From positions 1 to 64,000 of the forward strand of contig JAOXRS010000012.1 of NCBI GenBank assembly GCA_025800385.1: a DNA stretch of 64,000 nt. The letters run 5' to 3'. The translations under genes and the position numbers were made by a program. Source of the stretch: Candidatus Albibeggiatoa sp. nov. NOAA. GTDB taxonomy: Bacteria; Pseudomonadota; Gammaproteobacteria; Beggiatoales; Beggiatoaceae. Shown here piece by piece: positions 11,467-20,298 of the stretch. Under the pieces are notes generated by a model. It did no database searches, was not told the DNA's origin, and saw nothing but the letters and a program-made list of their open reading frames with translations. Within the stretch, counting starts at the first letter, position 1, and every line of letters starts with the position of its first letter.

Positions 11467-11985
11467 ATGGTTGCTTCCGTTCACCATCCCGAGCTGTATG
11501 TACACATGGTTTTAGACGGCTTAGATTTATTTATTCCCCAAGATGATGTGCTGTCGGTTGAAATTATTGCCGACTTAGAAGTGGAACAAACTGAAATTGG
11601 TTCAATCGGTTGGTTTGGACAACATGGTCATGGTGATGACGCGCCCGTGTTTTGTATTACAGGTAGTTTTGAATTGCTAGAACTGGATGAAGTACCAAAA
11701 TCGCGGGAATACTTTGTACTGCTCAAATCACTGGATGATGATACCTTACCACTGGGTTTAACCTGTGACGAATTAGAAGATATGAACGTTCAAAAGGAGC
11801 ATTTATATATTCAACCTGTTCCACCAATCATGCGTACACCGCGTTCTCCTATCAGTGAATTGTTAATTTATGAAGGCGACGTTGCTTGTATTTCCTCAGG
11901 GCCTGATATGTCAAAATACTTAATTGATTTGTCAGAACAATATATGGATAAAGTGGCCGCGTTGGCTGCAGCAGAAATGGTGTAA
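11467..11985 (+). CDS. CheW-like/uncharacterised protein upstream of a CheW-like gene
   Basis: A 172-residue acidic protein (many Asp and Glu). The opening strand pattern (LYVHMVLDGLDLFIPQDDVL) and the spacing of later hydrophobic segments resemble a divergent CheW-like fold, but the sequence is degenerate. The start is uncertain: ATG codons at 11464 and 11467 follow a GAGG site ending at 11460, and I prefer 11467 for spacing. A GTG at 11455 is unlikely because it would lie upstream of that site. The next gene begins 3 bp after the stop, so the pair is almost certainly one transcript. Confidence 0.6.
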   Translation: MVASVHHPELYVHMVLDGLDLFIPQDDVLSVEIIADLEVEQTEIGSIGWFGQHGHGDDAPVFCITGSFELLELDEVPKSREYFVLLKSLDDDTLPLGLTCDELEDMNVQKEHLYIQPVPPIMRTPRSPISELLIYEGDVACISSGPDMSKYLIDLSEQYMDKVAALAAAEMV

Positions 11986-11988
11986 AAC

Positions 11989-12465
11989 ATGGCAGAACAA
12001 GAAGCAACAAGGGCGTGGCTATTAGATTTTGGCCAAGGATTGCGGGCTGCTGTGGGTGCGCATGAAATGTCTCACGTCTTGATGGAAGCGGATATTTTCA
12101 ACATTCCCCGTTGTCCAACTTATTGTAATGAAGTGATTGTATGGGAAAACGAGATTTTACCTGTATTAGATGTGGGCGCATTGTTAACAGGGCGCAGGAT
12201 TGAGCGTGAGAATGATTTATTAGGCGTGGCAGTTTACCAGTTAACTGATATTTACATCACTTACGTTGCGATGCACTTGGTTGATTTACCCCAAAGTATT
12301 TACGTTGAAGATGACAGTGCTTGCCCACTATCTGATTATCAAGATATATGGAAGCCGTTTGCGATTTCCTGCTTTGAACATGAAGAAACACCCGTGCCCG
12401 TAATTGACTTAAGATTTTTATTTTCGGGTAACGCGGCGATGCCTACAGATATATTGACAAAATAA
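11989..12465 (+). CDS. CheW-like adaptor domain protein
   Basis: A single-domain cytoplasmic protein of 158 residues. The segment from HEMSHVLMEADIFNIPRCP through NEVIVWENEILPVLDVGALL follows the CheW pattern, in which a Pro-rich turn precedes a strand that in canonical CheW reads 'RG..IPV.DL'. CheW domains couple chemoreceptors to CheA-type kinases. With no CheA, receptor or pilus gene nearby, this may be an accessory adaptor like ChpC/PilI of the Pil-Chp system. It lies between the related-looking gene at 11467 and a TonB gene starting 3 bp downstream. Confidence 0.7.
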   Translation: MAEQEATRAWLLDFGQGLRAAVGAHEMSHVLMEADIFNIPRCPTYCNEVIVWENEILPVLDVGALLTGRRIERENDLLGVAVYQLTDIYITYVAMHLVDLPQSIYVEDDSACPLSDYQDIWKPFAISCFEHEETPVPVIDLRFLFSGNAAMPTDILTK

Positions 12466-12468
12466 ACA

Positions 12469-13227
12469 ATGTTCTTTTCTGCCTTGCTCAATGCGACTTC
12501 AATCTTAGCCATCGTGTTTGGTATTCATGCGGTTGCGGTTTGGGGGATTTTACAACAACCCAAGCCCATACCAGAAAAGCAAGTTAAACCTCCCGTCCAA
12601 ATCAGTTTTATTCAACTCAATAAGCCTGTTGCAAAACCTGTTAAAGTTGAAAAGTCTGCGCCACCAGCAATAGCCAGTCCGCCTAAACCTGTTCGAAAAA
12701 TAAACACGACAAAGAAACCCAAACCGAAAAAACTGAAGCCAAGAAAGCCCAAAAAAGTAGCTAAAAAACCTGTTAAGCAAAAGCCTAAAAAAATGGCTAA
12801 GCCTGAAAATAGCAAAACTGAAAAACAGACAACCCAACCAGTCAAAACTGCGTCAGTCGCGTCTAATGTTTCGAAAACAACGTCGACAACAAGTAGTTCT
12901 CAACGCACGGTTTCCACTGCATCAACGCAGCCCATTAAATCCGTGCCCAAACCCCAAAAGCCACGTTTCAATCGTGCTTATTTGCACCAACCTAAACCAC
13001 CTTATACACGCATTTTACGCCGTCTCAATGCACAAGGCACAGTTACATTAAGAATTGTTTTCGCTCAACAAGGGCATGTGAAACAGGTATCAATTATCAG
13101 CAGCAGCGGCTCAAGTCGTTTAGATAATCATGCTGTGCAATATGTCAAAAAACATTGGCAATATAACCCACCACAAAAACAACAACAGTGGTCAACCGTG
13201 ATACCGATTCGATTTCAATTGCAATAA
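12469..13227 (+). CDS. tonB: TonB-family energy transducer
   Basis: An inner-membrane protein that transmits proton-motive force to outer-membrane receptors. It has one N-terminal membrane anchor (about residues 7-28), a Pro/Lys-rich spacer (about 30-165) long enough to cross the periplasm, and a C-terminal TonB domain (about 170-252) with PKPPYTRILRRLNAQGTVTL and a final IPIRFQLQ strand. There is no clear Shine-Dalgarno site; the 3-bp gap to the CheW-like gene suggests translational coupling. ExbB and ExbD are not nearby. In Pseudomonas a TonB paralogue (TonB3) is encoded beside Pil-Chp chemotaxis genes and affects twitching, a possible parallel to the CheW-like neighbours. Confidence 0.85.
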   Translation: MFFSALLNATSILAIVFGIHAVAVWGILQQPKPIPEKQVKPPVQISFIQLNKPVAKPVKVEKSAPPAIASPPKPVRKINTTKKPKPKKLKPRKPKKVAKKPVKQKPKKMAKPENSKTEKQTTQPVKTASVASNVSKTTSTTSSSQRTVSTASTQPIKSVPKPQKPRFNRAYLHQPKPPYTRILRRLNAQGTVTLRIVFAQQGHVKQVSIISSSGSSRLDNHAVQYVKKHWQYNPPQKQQQWSTVIPIRFQLQ

Positions 13228-13302
13228 ATGGCGATCAGAGCGGATTGATAATTACGGACTGAGACCCGATAATTGTTTATTGTTCATTGATAATTGAAAA
13301 AA

Positions 13303-14784
13303 ATGCACTACAAAGACCTCCGTGATTTTATTCAGCAATTAGAGCAGCGCGGTGAACTAAAGCGTATTGCTCAACCAATTGATCCCAAACTAGAAATGAC
13401 AGAAATCTGTGACCGTACGTTACGCGCACAAGGGCCTGCATTATTATTTGAAAATCCCGTTGATTCCAAAATCCCACTATTAGGCAACTTATTCGGCACA
13501 CCCGAGCGAGTGGCTTTAGGCATGGGGCAAGACTCGGTCAGTGCGTTGCGTGAAGTGGGTCAATTACTGGCTTTTTTAAAAGAACCTGAGCCGCCAAAAG
13601 GGTTTAAAGACTTGTGGACAAAATTTCCCATGTTTAAGCAAGTTATGAATATGCCCGTCAAAACCCAGAAAAAAGCAGTTTGTCAGCAAAATGTGTTAGA
13701 AGGCGATGACGTTGATTTAACTCAATTACCGATTCAAACCTGTTGGCCAGGAGATGCTGCACCATTACTTACTTGGGGTTTAGTGGTGACCAAAGGCCCT
13801 CATAAATCACGACAAAATTTAGGCATTTATCGACAACAATTATTGGGCAAAAATAAACTGATTATGCGCTGGTTGTCACATCGTGGTGGCGCATTAGATT
13901 TTCAAGAATGGAAGCAAGCCAACCCTGGGAAACCATTCCCAATTGCAGTTGTATTGGGTGCTGATCCTGCAACAACATTGGCCGCTGTGACACCGATTCC
14001 TGATGCTTTATCTGAATACGCTTTCGCGGGTTTATTACGTGGCAGCCGCACCGAATTAACCCAATGTATCACTCATGATTTACAAATTCCTGCCACAGCC
14101 GAAATCGTTTTAGAAGGCTATTTACATCCTGATGACAATGCGCCAGAAGGGCCTTTTGGTGACCATACAGGTTATTACAATGAAGTGGAAAGCTTCCCAG
14201 TCTTTACCGTGGAGCGCATGACTTTCCGCGATCAACCAATTTATCACAGCACTTACACAGGCCGCCCACCTGATGAGCCTGCAATTTTAGGCGTGGCATT
14301 GAACGAAGTATTCGTGCCAATTTTACAAAAACAGTTCCCTGAAATTGTTGATTTTTATCTGCCGCCAGAAGGTTGTTCTTATCGTTTAGCAGCGATCAGT
14401 ATTAAAAAACAATACCCCGGTCATGCAAAACGGGTGATGCTAGGTTTATGGTCATTCTTGCGTCAATTTATGTATACCAAGTTTGTGATCGTGGTGGATG
14501 ATGATATTGATGTGCGTAATTGGCAGGATGTGATTTGGGCAATGACCACTCGCATGGACCCTGCTCGTGATACGGTAATGATTGAAAATACACCGATTGA
14601 TTATTTAGATTTTGCCTCACCTGTTGCAAGTTTGGGCAGTAAAATGGGCTTAGATGCAACCAATAAATGGCAAGGTGAAACGGATCGTGAATGGGGCACA
14701 CCGATTACAATGAATGCAGAAGTGAAGCAGAAAGTTGATGCAATGTGGGATGAATTAGATATTTTCTCAAGCGCAGAAAATTGA
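13303..14784 (+). CDS. ubiD: UbiD-family decarboxylase (4-hydroxy-3-polyprenylbenzoate decarboxylase)
   Basis: A prenylated-FMN-dependent decarboxylase acting in ubiquinone synthesis. The protein is 493 residues, close to E. coli UbiD, and begins [20 protein letters not shown] like the E. coli enzyme. Family blocks include [13 protein letters not shown], followed by the [20 protein letters not shown] region, and near the C-terminus [21 protein letters not shown] chose ATG at 13303 to match the family; a TTG at 13294 adds only three residues. No ubiX is nearby. The gene follows tonB in the same direction after 75 bp, without obvious functional linkage. Confidence 0.95.
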   Translation: MHYKDLRDFIQQLEQRGELKRIAQPIDPKLEMTEICDRTLRAQGPALLFENPVDSKIPLLGNLFGTPERVALGMGQDSVSALREVGQLLAFLKEPEPPKGFKDLWTKFPMFKQVMNMPVKTQKKAVCQQNVLEGDDVDLTQLPIQTCWPGDAAPLLTWGLVVTKGPHKSRQNLGIYRQQLLGKNKLIMRWLSHRGGALDFQEWKQANPGKPFPIAVVLGADPATTLAAVTPIPDALSEYAFAGLLRGSRTELTQCITHDLQIPATAEIVLEGYLHPDDNAPEGPFGDHTGYYNEVESFPVFTVERMTFRDQPIYHSTYTGRPPDEPAILGVALNEVFVPILQKQFPEIVDFYLPPEGCSYRLAAISIKKQYPGHAKRVMLGLWSFLRQFMYTKFVIVVDDDIDVRNWQDVIWAMTTRMDPARDTVMIENTPIDYLDFASPVASLGSKMGLDATNKWQGETDREWGTPITMNAEVKQKVDAMWDELDIFSSAEN

Positions 14785-15009
14785 TTCATAAGCCCATAAA
14801 AATATTTGTTGAAACGTAAGTTAAACCTAATTTGATTTTAAGGCGACAGATATAGCTAAATATCCCAGTAAAAACAAGTTGATTATGCTACAGTGAGAAG
14901 TTCAAGCTTAATTAAAAGCCCCTTTATTTTGTTGTTTTAAAATTCTCACGCTTACGTTATGCTATCTGTTGCCTATGAGCAATACAATAAGTATGGAGGA
15001 AAAGAATTA

Positions 15010-15462
15010 ATGACTATCCCTCGTAGAACATTTTTACAAACCACACTTGCAGGTGCAGTGGGTGTTAGTTTGTTGCCTCACGTCGTATTAGCAGAAGATG
15101 CGCCAGCGGCTGATGTAGATAAGTTAAAAACGGCTATTACTGAAAGATTCGGTGCTGATGCAACGGCTGAAGCCAGTGATAAAATTACAATTAAAGCCCC
15201 TGAAATTGCTGAAAATGGCGCGTCTGTGCCTGTTGATGTGACGGTTGATTTAGAAAACATCGAAGAAATCACATTGATCGCACCTAGCAACCCAACTCCT
15301 TACATTGCTAAATTCAGCTTCCCAAATGGTAGTGCTGGTTTACTTTCTACTCGTGTGAAAATGGGTAAAACAGGTAGCATCGCTGCTGTGGTTAAAGCTG
15401 ACGGTAAATTACTTTACGCTAATAAAGAAGTGAAAGTAACAATCGGCGGTTGTGGCGGCTAA
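15010..15462 (+). CDS. soxY: thiosulfate oxidation carrier protein SoxY
   Basis: The periplasmic sulfur carrier of the Sox pathway; with SoxZ it holds sulfur intermediates on a C-terminal cysteine arm. The product has a twin-arginine signal (RRTFLQ, residues 5-10) ending near residue 28, a beta-sandwich body, and the diagnostic GGCGG terminus whose cysteine is the swinging arm. The start at 15010 follows a strong GGAGG site; an upstream ATG at 14959 would put 17 residues before the Tat signal and is unlikely. soxZ follows after 17 bp. No soxA, soxX, soxB or soxCD lies in this window. Confidence 0.97.
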   Translation: MTIPRRTFLQTTLAGAVGVSLLPHVVLAEDAPAADVDKLKTAITERFGADATAEASDKITIKAPEIAENGASVPVDVTVDLENIEEITLIAPSNPTPYIAKFSFPNGSAGLLSTRVKMGKTGSIAAVVKADGKLLYANKEVKVTIGGCGG

Positions 15463-15479
15463 GGACAAGGAGATCAGGC

Positions 15480-15791
15480 ATGGCAAAAACTAAAGTACGG
15501 GCTAAACTTAAAAACGGCATCGTCCAAGTTAAAGCATTAGTCAAGCACCCTATGGAAACTGGGGCACGCAAAGACAAAAAAACAGGCGAAGTAATTCCTG
15601 CTCACTACATCACCGAAGTCAGCTGCACACACAATGGCACACTTGTCATGCAAGCGGATTGGACAGGTGGTATTTCTAAAAACCCTTATTTCTCTTTTAA
15701 CTTTGCAGGTGGTGCGTCTGGTGATAAAGTCGCGATCACTTGGAAAGACAATAAAGAAGAAACAGAAACAGTTGAAGCTGAAATTAAATAA
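15480..15791 (+). CDS. soxZ: thiosulfate oxidation carrier complex protein SoxZ
   Basis: The partner of SoxY in the heterodimeric sulfur carrier. It is 103 residues without its own signal; it is thought to be exported as a complex with Tat-dependent SoxY. Family pattern: ATG followed by AKTKVRAKLKNGIVQVKALV, then HPMETGARKDKKTGEVIPAHYI and a C-terminal immunoglobulin-like beta-sandwich. The start at 15480 follows AAGGAG with 7-nt spacing. A strong intrinsic terminator downstream closes the soxYZ transcript. Confidence 0.97.
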   Translation: MAKTKVRAKLKNGIVQVKALVKHPMETGARKDKKTGEVIPAHYITEVSCTHNGTLVMQADWTGGISKNPYFSFNFAGGASGDKVAITWKDNKEETETVEAEIK

Positions 15792-15833
15792 TCTAGCTTC
15801 AGATATATATCCCTGTTTTTAGTAGTAGAAAGG

Positions 15834-15865
15834 CCTCGCAGATATGATATTTGCGGGGTTTTTTT
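15834..15865 (+). terminator. intrinsic terminator of soxYZ
   Basis: CCTCGCA (15834-15840) pairs with TGCGGGG (15852-15858), including one G-T wobble, and is followed at once by seven T residues. This is the clearest rho-independent terminator in the window. Confidence 0.88.
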
Positions 15866-15937
15866 GCGTGATAAAGACTTGAGTCATTGATTGATTCCGT
15901 GTTAATCTACAAAACTAACCGAATTTTAGGGGGCGTG

Positions 15938-16711
15938 ATGAGTGCGGATAACACACCCAAAAAAAAACCTCGCTATGACGTTGTTGTAGCCCAAACTATT
16001 GAACAAATACGCGAAGCCCAAGCGTTACGTTATCAAATCTTTTCCGAGGAATTAGGTGCAGAATTAGATACACCCGTCCCGTTACATGATATTGATCGTT
16101 ACGATGATTTTTGTCACCATATTTTGGTTCGTGATTTAGAAGCACAAAAAGTCATTGGTTGCACTCGTATTTTAACGTCTGACAAGATTGATATTGCTGG
16201 TGGATATTATTCTGAGTCAGAATTTGACTTAACCCAAATCCATCAAATCAATGGCCGCCTTATTGAAGTAGGGCGTACTTGTGTGCATGTTGACCACCGC
16301 CGTGGCTCAGTGATGACACTATTATGGTCAGGCTTAGCCCGTTTTATGGTAGAACATAAATACGATTATTTAATGGGTTGTGCCAGTATTCCACTACCTG
16401 ATTCCAGTTGGTTACCCTTGTTTGATAAATTACAACAAGATTATGGTGCTGATGAATCCATGCGAGTGATACCAAAACGCCCACTAGATAAATCTGTCGT
16501 TGCTCAAGATGTAAAAGTAGATGTGCCTCCATTATTAAAAGCGTATATCCGACTGGGTGCTAAAATTTGTGGTGACCCATGCTGGGATCCACATTTTAAA
16601 GTGGCTGATGTTTTTATTGTTGTATCCATCGAAAGTTTACAAAAACGCTATTTAAAACATTTTGTTAACCGTGCTGCTCAGGAATTAAATAATAATGTCA
16701 TGGCTGCTTAG
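15938..16711 (+). CDS. olsB: OlsB-type GNAT N-acyltransferase
   Basis: A GNAT-fold acyltransferase of the group that includes OlsB, which transfers a 3-hydroxyacyl chain from acyl-ACP to ornithine to make lyso-ornithine lipid. Recognisable blocks are EAQALRYQIFSEELGAELD, the HDIDRYDDFCHHILV segment, YYSESEFDL, LIEVGRTCVHVDHRRGSV and YLMGCASIPL. The start at 15938 follows a GGGGG site; the upstream in-frame ATG at 15887 lacks one. The 3' end overlaps the PlsC-type gene by 17 bp, the arrangement expected of an olsB-olsA pair. Many relatives are untested, so the substrate could be another amine. Confidence 0.75.
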   Translation: MSADNTPKKKPRYDVVVAQTIEQIREAQALRYQIFSEELGAELDTPVPLHDIDRYDDFCHHILVRDLEAQKVIGCTRILTSDKIDIAGGYYSESEFDLTQIHQINGRLIEVGRTCVHVDHRRGSVMTLLWSGLARFMVEHKYDYLMGCASIPLPDSSWLPLFDKLQQDYGADESMRVIPKRPLDKSVVAQDVKVDVPPLLKAYIRLGAKICGDPCWDPHFKVADVFIVVSIESLQKRYLKHFVNRAAQELNNNVMAA

Positions 16712-17435
16712 GCTGATTCGCATCCCTCTTTTATTGATTCATATCATTTTAGGCTTTATCTTATCCTTTCTGGCTTACGCACCATGGTTAAATCCACTAT
16801 TGCCTAAATTTCTACCACCTTGGATTGTCACAACATGGAGTCGCGTGTTGATGATGATTTGTGGTGTGCGCATTCGTTATCATGGTCAACGTGAAGCTGT
16901 GCCGACTTTATTTATTTCTAATCATGTTTCATGGCTAGACATTTTTTCTTTATTAGGCACATTCCATGTGACATTTGTCTCTAAAGAGGAAGTGCGCGAT
17001 TGGACAGTCATTGGCTGGTTGGCAACGCGCGTAGGCACTTTGTACATGAAACGAGGCAATAATGCGATGCAATTGGCTTCAGGGCAAATGGTTTCGTTAT
17101 TAGAGTCTGGGCATCATGTCTTGTTATTTCCTGAAGGTACAACCACTGATGGGACGGATGTAAAGCGTTTTTTTGCACGGATGTTTCAAGCAGGTATGGA
17201 TGCAGGTGTGAATATTCAACCGATTGCACTCCGTTACACAGAAGATCAACAATTAAGCCAAACAGCCCCGTTTATCGATGATGATAGCTTTGTGGCGCAT
17301 GTATGGCGTTTATTTGCGATTCCTAGTGTTACTTTAGATATTCACTATTGTCCTGTGATTGAGACAGCAGGTAAAACACGGCGCGAGTTATCAGAAGCCT
17401 CTCACCAATCGATTCGTCAAACGCTAGGTTATTAA
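16695..17435 (+). CDS. plsC: 1-acyl-glycerol-3-phosphate acyltransferase-like protein (PlsC/OlsA type)
   Basis: A membrane-bound acyltransferase of the PlsC superfamily. A hydrophobic N-terminus (about residues 5-30) precedes the catalytic HX4D motif in NHVSWLD and the second substrate motif FPEGTTTDG. PlsC makes phosphatidic acid; the related OlsA acylates lyso-ornithine lipid. Overlap with the OlsB-type gene favours the ornithine-lipid role, which would supply phosphorus-free membrane lipid, but sequence alone does not separate the two. Confidence 0.88.
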   Translation: MSWLLRLIRIPLLLIHIILGFILSFLAYAPWLNPLLPKFLPPWIVTTWSRVLMMICGVRIRYHGQREAVPTLFISNHVSWLDIFSLLGTFHVTFVSKEEVRDWTVIGWLATRVGTLYMKRGNNAMQLASGQMVSLLESGHHVLLFPEGTTTDGTDVKRFFARMFQAGMDAGVNIQPIALRYTEDQQLSQTAPFIDDDSFVAHVWRLFAIPSVTLDIHYCPVIETAGKTRRELSEASHQSIRQTLGY

Positions 17436-17586
17436 ATATGTACTTTGGGTGATATGCTGAGTGCCGCGTTATCACCTAAGTCAAATATTACAGATATGCC
17501 CTCATTACTGTCATAAAAAATAGGCATCATATCTTGTAAATGTAACGACCATATACATGCAGTGGTGGGAAGAAATCCGCTGTAAA

Positions 17587-17625
17587 CTGTGAAATTCCTA
17601 CCTTTCAACACTAGACATTTCACAG
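17587..17625. terminator. inverted repeat after the plsC-type gene
   Basis: A perfect 9-bp stem (CTGTGAAAT, 17587-17595, with ATTTCACAG, 17617-17625) and a 21-nt loop are followed a few bases later by a run of six T. It is a plausible terminator for the acyltransferase operon, placed 41 bp before the glycosyltransferase start. Confidence 0.45.
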
Positions 17626-17666
17626 CATATCTTTTTTAATAGCCTTATCTGTCATCACACCGAAAA

Positions 17667-18839
17667 ATGACCATGAACTTATGGATTTTATTTGCCATCC
17701 TACTTGCTGCGGTTACCGTATTTGGCACATTTGAATTGCTGTTCTTAACTTTGGGTGCATTACTCTATAAACCGCGCCAAGCCTACCATGAAGCAGGGCT
17801 CAACCTTTCTGTCGTCATACCTGCACACAATGAATCTGATAACATCAGCCAAACAGTAAAAAGTTTATTAAGCTGCGACCCATCACATGGGCAGTACCAA
17901 ATTTATGTGATTGCAGACAATTGTACTGATGATACCGCAGAGAAAGCCCGTCAAGCAGGTGCTGAAGTATTAGAGCGTCAGAATGAGGAGTTACGAGGAA
18001 AAGGTTATGCGTTGGATTTTGCGTTTACCCATTTATTAGACAATACGACCACAGATGCAATCATGGTTGTGGATGCTGATACCATGGTTGAACCTAATTT
18101 TATCAAAGTGTGCGAACAAGCATTTATGCAAGGTGCAGCGGGAATCCAATGCCGTTATACAGTAAATAATCCAGAAGCCTCTCGCAAAACCCGCTTACTC
18201 AATGTTGCACTGTTAGCATTTAATGTTTTAAGGCCGCGTGGGCGTGCATTTTGGAATTTATCCGTAGGTATTTCGGGCAATGGCTTTGGCTTAACCCGCC
18301 AGACTTTACAAAAAGTACCTTATACAGCCAGTTCTATTGTCGAAGATTTAGAATATCACCTCACACTGGTTAAACATCATTTAAAAGTACAATTTGTCGA
18401 TAATTCAACAGTGCGTGCAGATATGCCGATTGCACAAAAAGGCTCGAAAACCCAACGCGCTCGTTGGGAAGGGGGACGGTTTCGTATGATACGTGAACAT
18501 GTACCGTCACTCTATCAAGCAGCCGCATCAGGCCAACGCCGCTTTATAGAACCCCTATTAGATTTATTATTACTACCATTAGCAATGCATGTATTGTTAC
18601 TATTGGTACTGATTTTGATACCCTTTTTACCAACACAAATTTACGCGCTCATTGCGTTATGTATCGTATTTGGGCATGTGTTTGCAGCATTATGGATTGG
18701 CAAAGGCACTGTGCAAGATTTTTTAATTTTGTTAACCGCTCCATTTTACATTTTATGGAAATTAACCGTTTTGCCATTAACACTTAAGACTGCCGCTAAA
18801 AATGCAACTTGGGTTCGCACAGATAGAGATAAGCAATGA
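17667..18839 (+). CDS. membrane family-2 glycosyltransferase
   Basis: A processive-type GT2 enzyme of 390 residues. One N-terminal membrane segment (about 5-30) is followed by the GT-A domain: LSVVIPAHNESDNI at the start, the DxD-like VDADTM for nucleotide-sugar and metal, VEDLEYHL (ED of the TED-like motif) and QRARWEGG (Q/RXXRW acceptor motif). Several C-terminal membrane segments (about 290-380) follow. This layout is shared by hyaluronan, cellulose and PgaC-type synthases. The sugar cannot be told. The next gene starts inside its stop codon (ATGA), so the two glycosyltransferases form one unit. Confidence 0.85.
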   Translation: MTMNLWILFAILLAAVTVFGTFELLFLTLGALLYKPRQAYHEAGLNLSVVIPAHNESDNISQTVKSLLSCDPSHGQYQIYVIADNCTDDTAEKARQAGAEVLERQNEELRGKGYALDFAFTHLLDNTTTDAIMVVDADTMVEPNFIKVCEQAFMQGAAGIQCRYTVNNPEASRKTRLLNVALLAFNVLRPRGRAFWNLSVGISGNGFGLTRQTLQKVPYTASSIVEDLEYHLTLVKHHLKVQFVDNSTVRADMPIAQKGSKTQRARWEGGRFRMIREHVPSLYQAAASGQRRFIEPLLDLLLLPLAMHVLLLLVLILIPFLPTQIYALIALCIVFGHVFAALWIGKGTVQDFLILLTAPFYILWKLTVLPLTLKTAAKNATWVRTDRDKQ

Positions 18840-19825
18840 AAGTAGGCACTCCTGAAATTTCAGTGATAATTGTTTCATTTAATACGTGTAATTTATTACG
18901 CCGTTGTTTGCAGACTTTATTAAAAAAAACAGGTTCAATTCAGTGTGAAGTGATCGTAGTTGATAATGCCTCTGAAGATGAGTCTGCAGATATGGTTGAG
19001 CGAGAGTTTCCGCATGTGACCTTGATTCGTAGTGAGACCAATTTAGGGTTTGCAGCTGCCAATAATTTAGCCTTTGAACAAGCTACAGGCGAATTTATCG
19101 TCTTGTTGAACTCGGATGCTTTTCTGACTGAGCAGGCTTTGTCTCAATCTTTACAATTTATGCATGACAACCCCAAAATTGGCGTGGGTGGTGCACGGCT
19201 TATCGGTCGTGATAATAGTTGGCAGCCTTCAGCACGGATGTTCCCTAGTTTATTAAATCATTTCCTCACTTTGTCGGGTTTAGCTTATAAATATCCAAAA
19301 TCTAAGTTTTTTGGTCGTTTTGATCGCACATGGGCAAACCCCAATATTGCTGCTGAAGTAGATTGGGTACCGGGTGCTTATTCAATTATTCGACATGATG
19401 TCCTAAAGCAAGTCCATTATTTTGATGAGAAATTCTTTTTATATTATGAAGAAGTGGATTTATGCCGCCGCATTCAGCAAGCAGGTTATGAAGTATGGTA
19501 TTGGCCTGATGTGGTTGTGGTGCATATTGGTGGCGAATCATCAAAAACTTTAAGTTTAGGTATGTCTGATAGCGGCTCACAAATTAGCTTGTGGCAAATG
19601 CGTAGTGCTTTGATTTTTTACCGAAAACATTACGGCTGGTTACATGCTTGGTTATGGCTGCAATTAGAGAAACAATGGCATCAAATCCGTTATTGGAAAA
19701 ATATTTGGAAAAAAGACCCCGATAGGCAAGAAAAAGCCCATTATTCAAGTGAATGGATCAAACTATTAAACCAAGCTTGGAAAAATACACGTGGCGGTAA
19801 AAATTCCCCACCTCGACCTTGGTAG
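18836..19825 (+). CDS. family-2 glycosyltransferase, rhamnosyltransferase-like
   Basis: A soluble or peripheral GT2 enzyme of 329 residues. The N-terminal nucleotide-binding strand is ISVIIVSFNTCNLL, followed by EVIVVDNASEDESADMV, the NLGFAAANN motif and a DxD-like NSDA. Further on, the region with VPGAYSIIRHDVL and FFLYYEEVDLCRRI is typical of rhamnosyltransferase-like enzymes acting on surface polysaccharide or lipid-linked chains. Its 4-bp overlap with the membrane glycosyltransferase suggests a shared glycan pathway. No export or polymerase gene is adjacent. Confidence 0.85.
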   Translation: MKVGTPEISVIIVSFNTCNLLRRCLQTLLKKTGSIQCEVIVVDNASEDESADMVEREFPHVTLIRSETNLGFAAANNLAFEQATGEFIVLLNSDAFLTEQALSQSLQFMHDNPKIGVGGARLIGRDNSWQPSARMFPSLLNHFLTLSGLAYKYPKSKFFGRFDRTWANPNIAAEVDWVPGAYSIIRHDVLKQVHYFDEKFFLYYEEVDLCRRIQQAGYEVWYWPDVVVVHIGGESSKTLSLGMSDSGSQISLWQMRSALIFYRKHYGWLHAWLWLQLEKQWHQIRYWKNIWKKDPDRQEKAHYSSEWIKLLNQAWKNTRGGKNSPPRPW

Positions 19826-20298
19826 CCTATTGATATTTTTGAGCTAAGTTTGGGGATAATGTCCCCTCACTTTATTGAAAATTGTTTTTTCTTACTCAAA
19901 CCTGTTTTTAGTAGAGATGAGAATTTTTATCTAACTCCTTACGCTTTGATTTAAAAATCTTTTCATGCATAAACGCACTTAAATATTTCCAGCCATATAA
20001 ACGAAAAAGACCGCCATTTACTGTTTTATTAATTTAAAAGTCATTGTCACTATAGTTATGCTAGAATTATTAGAAATGTCATTTTTTTAGCAGCAGACAA
20101 AATCAAACAACAAGCCACCGACCTATTTAGAATTATAACCGTGTACTTGTTGTAGTATTTCCAAACTCATTTGCCCCCTTTTGTATTTTTCTGAATATTA
20201 TCAAGTCATATGGCCTGAGGACGGTGTTTGGATTTAATAAATAGATAAATATGATAATGATAAAAAATGCTGCGACCCTTGAGAGAAGGAAAGTCATT
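19826..20298. other. intergenic region before the giant-protein island
   Basis: This AT-rich gap holds a short hairpin after the glycosyltransferase stop (GGGGA/TCCCC, 19852-19866), a possible weak terminator. It must also carry the promoter of the LamG gene. I see no gene or recognised regulatory RNA; a TTGTCA at 20044 could be part of a -35 box but lacks a convincing -10. Confidence 0.4.

Noticed and set aside
17432..17623. A 63-codon minus-strand ORF between plsC and the glycosyltransferase gene
   Set aside because: It has no ribosome-binding site, no recognisable domain, overlaps the plsC end, and its start lies inside the inverted repeat at 17587-17625.
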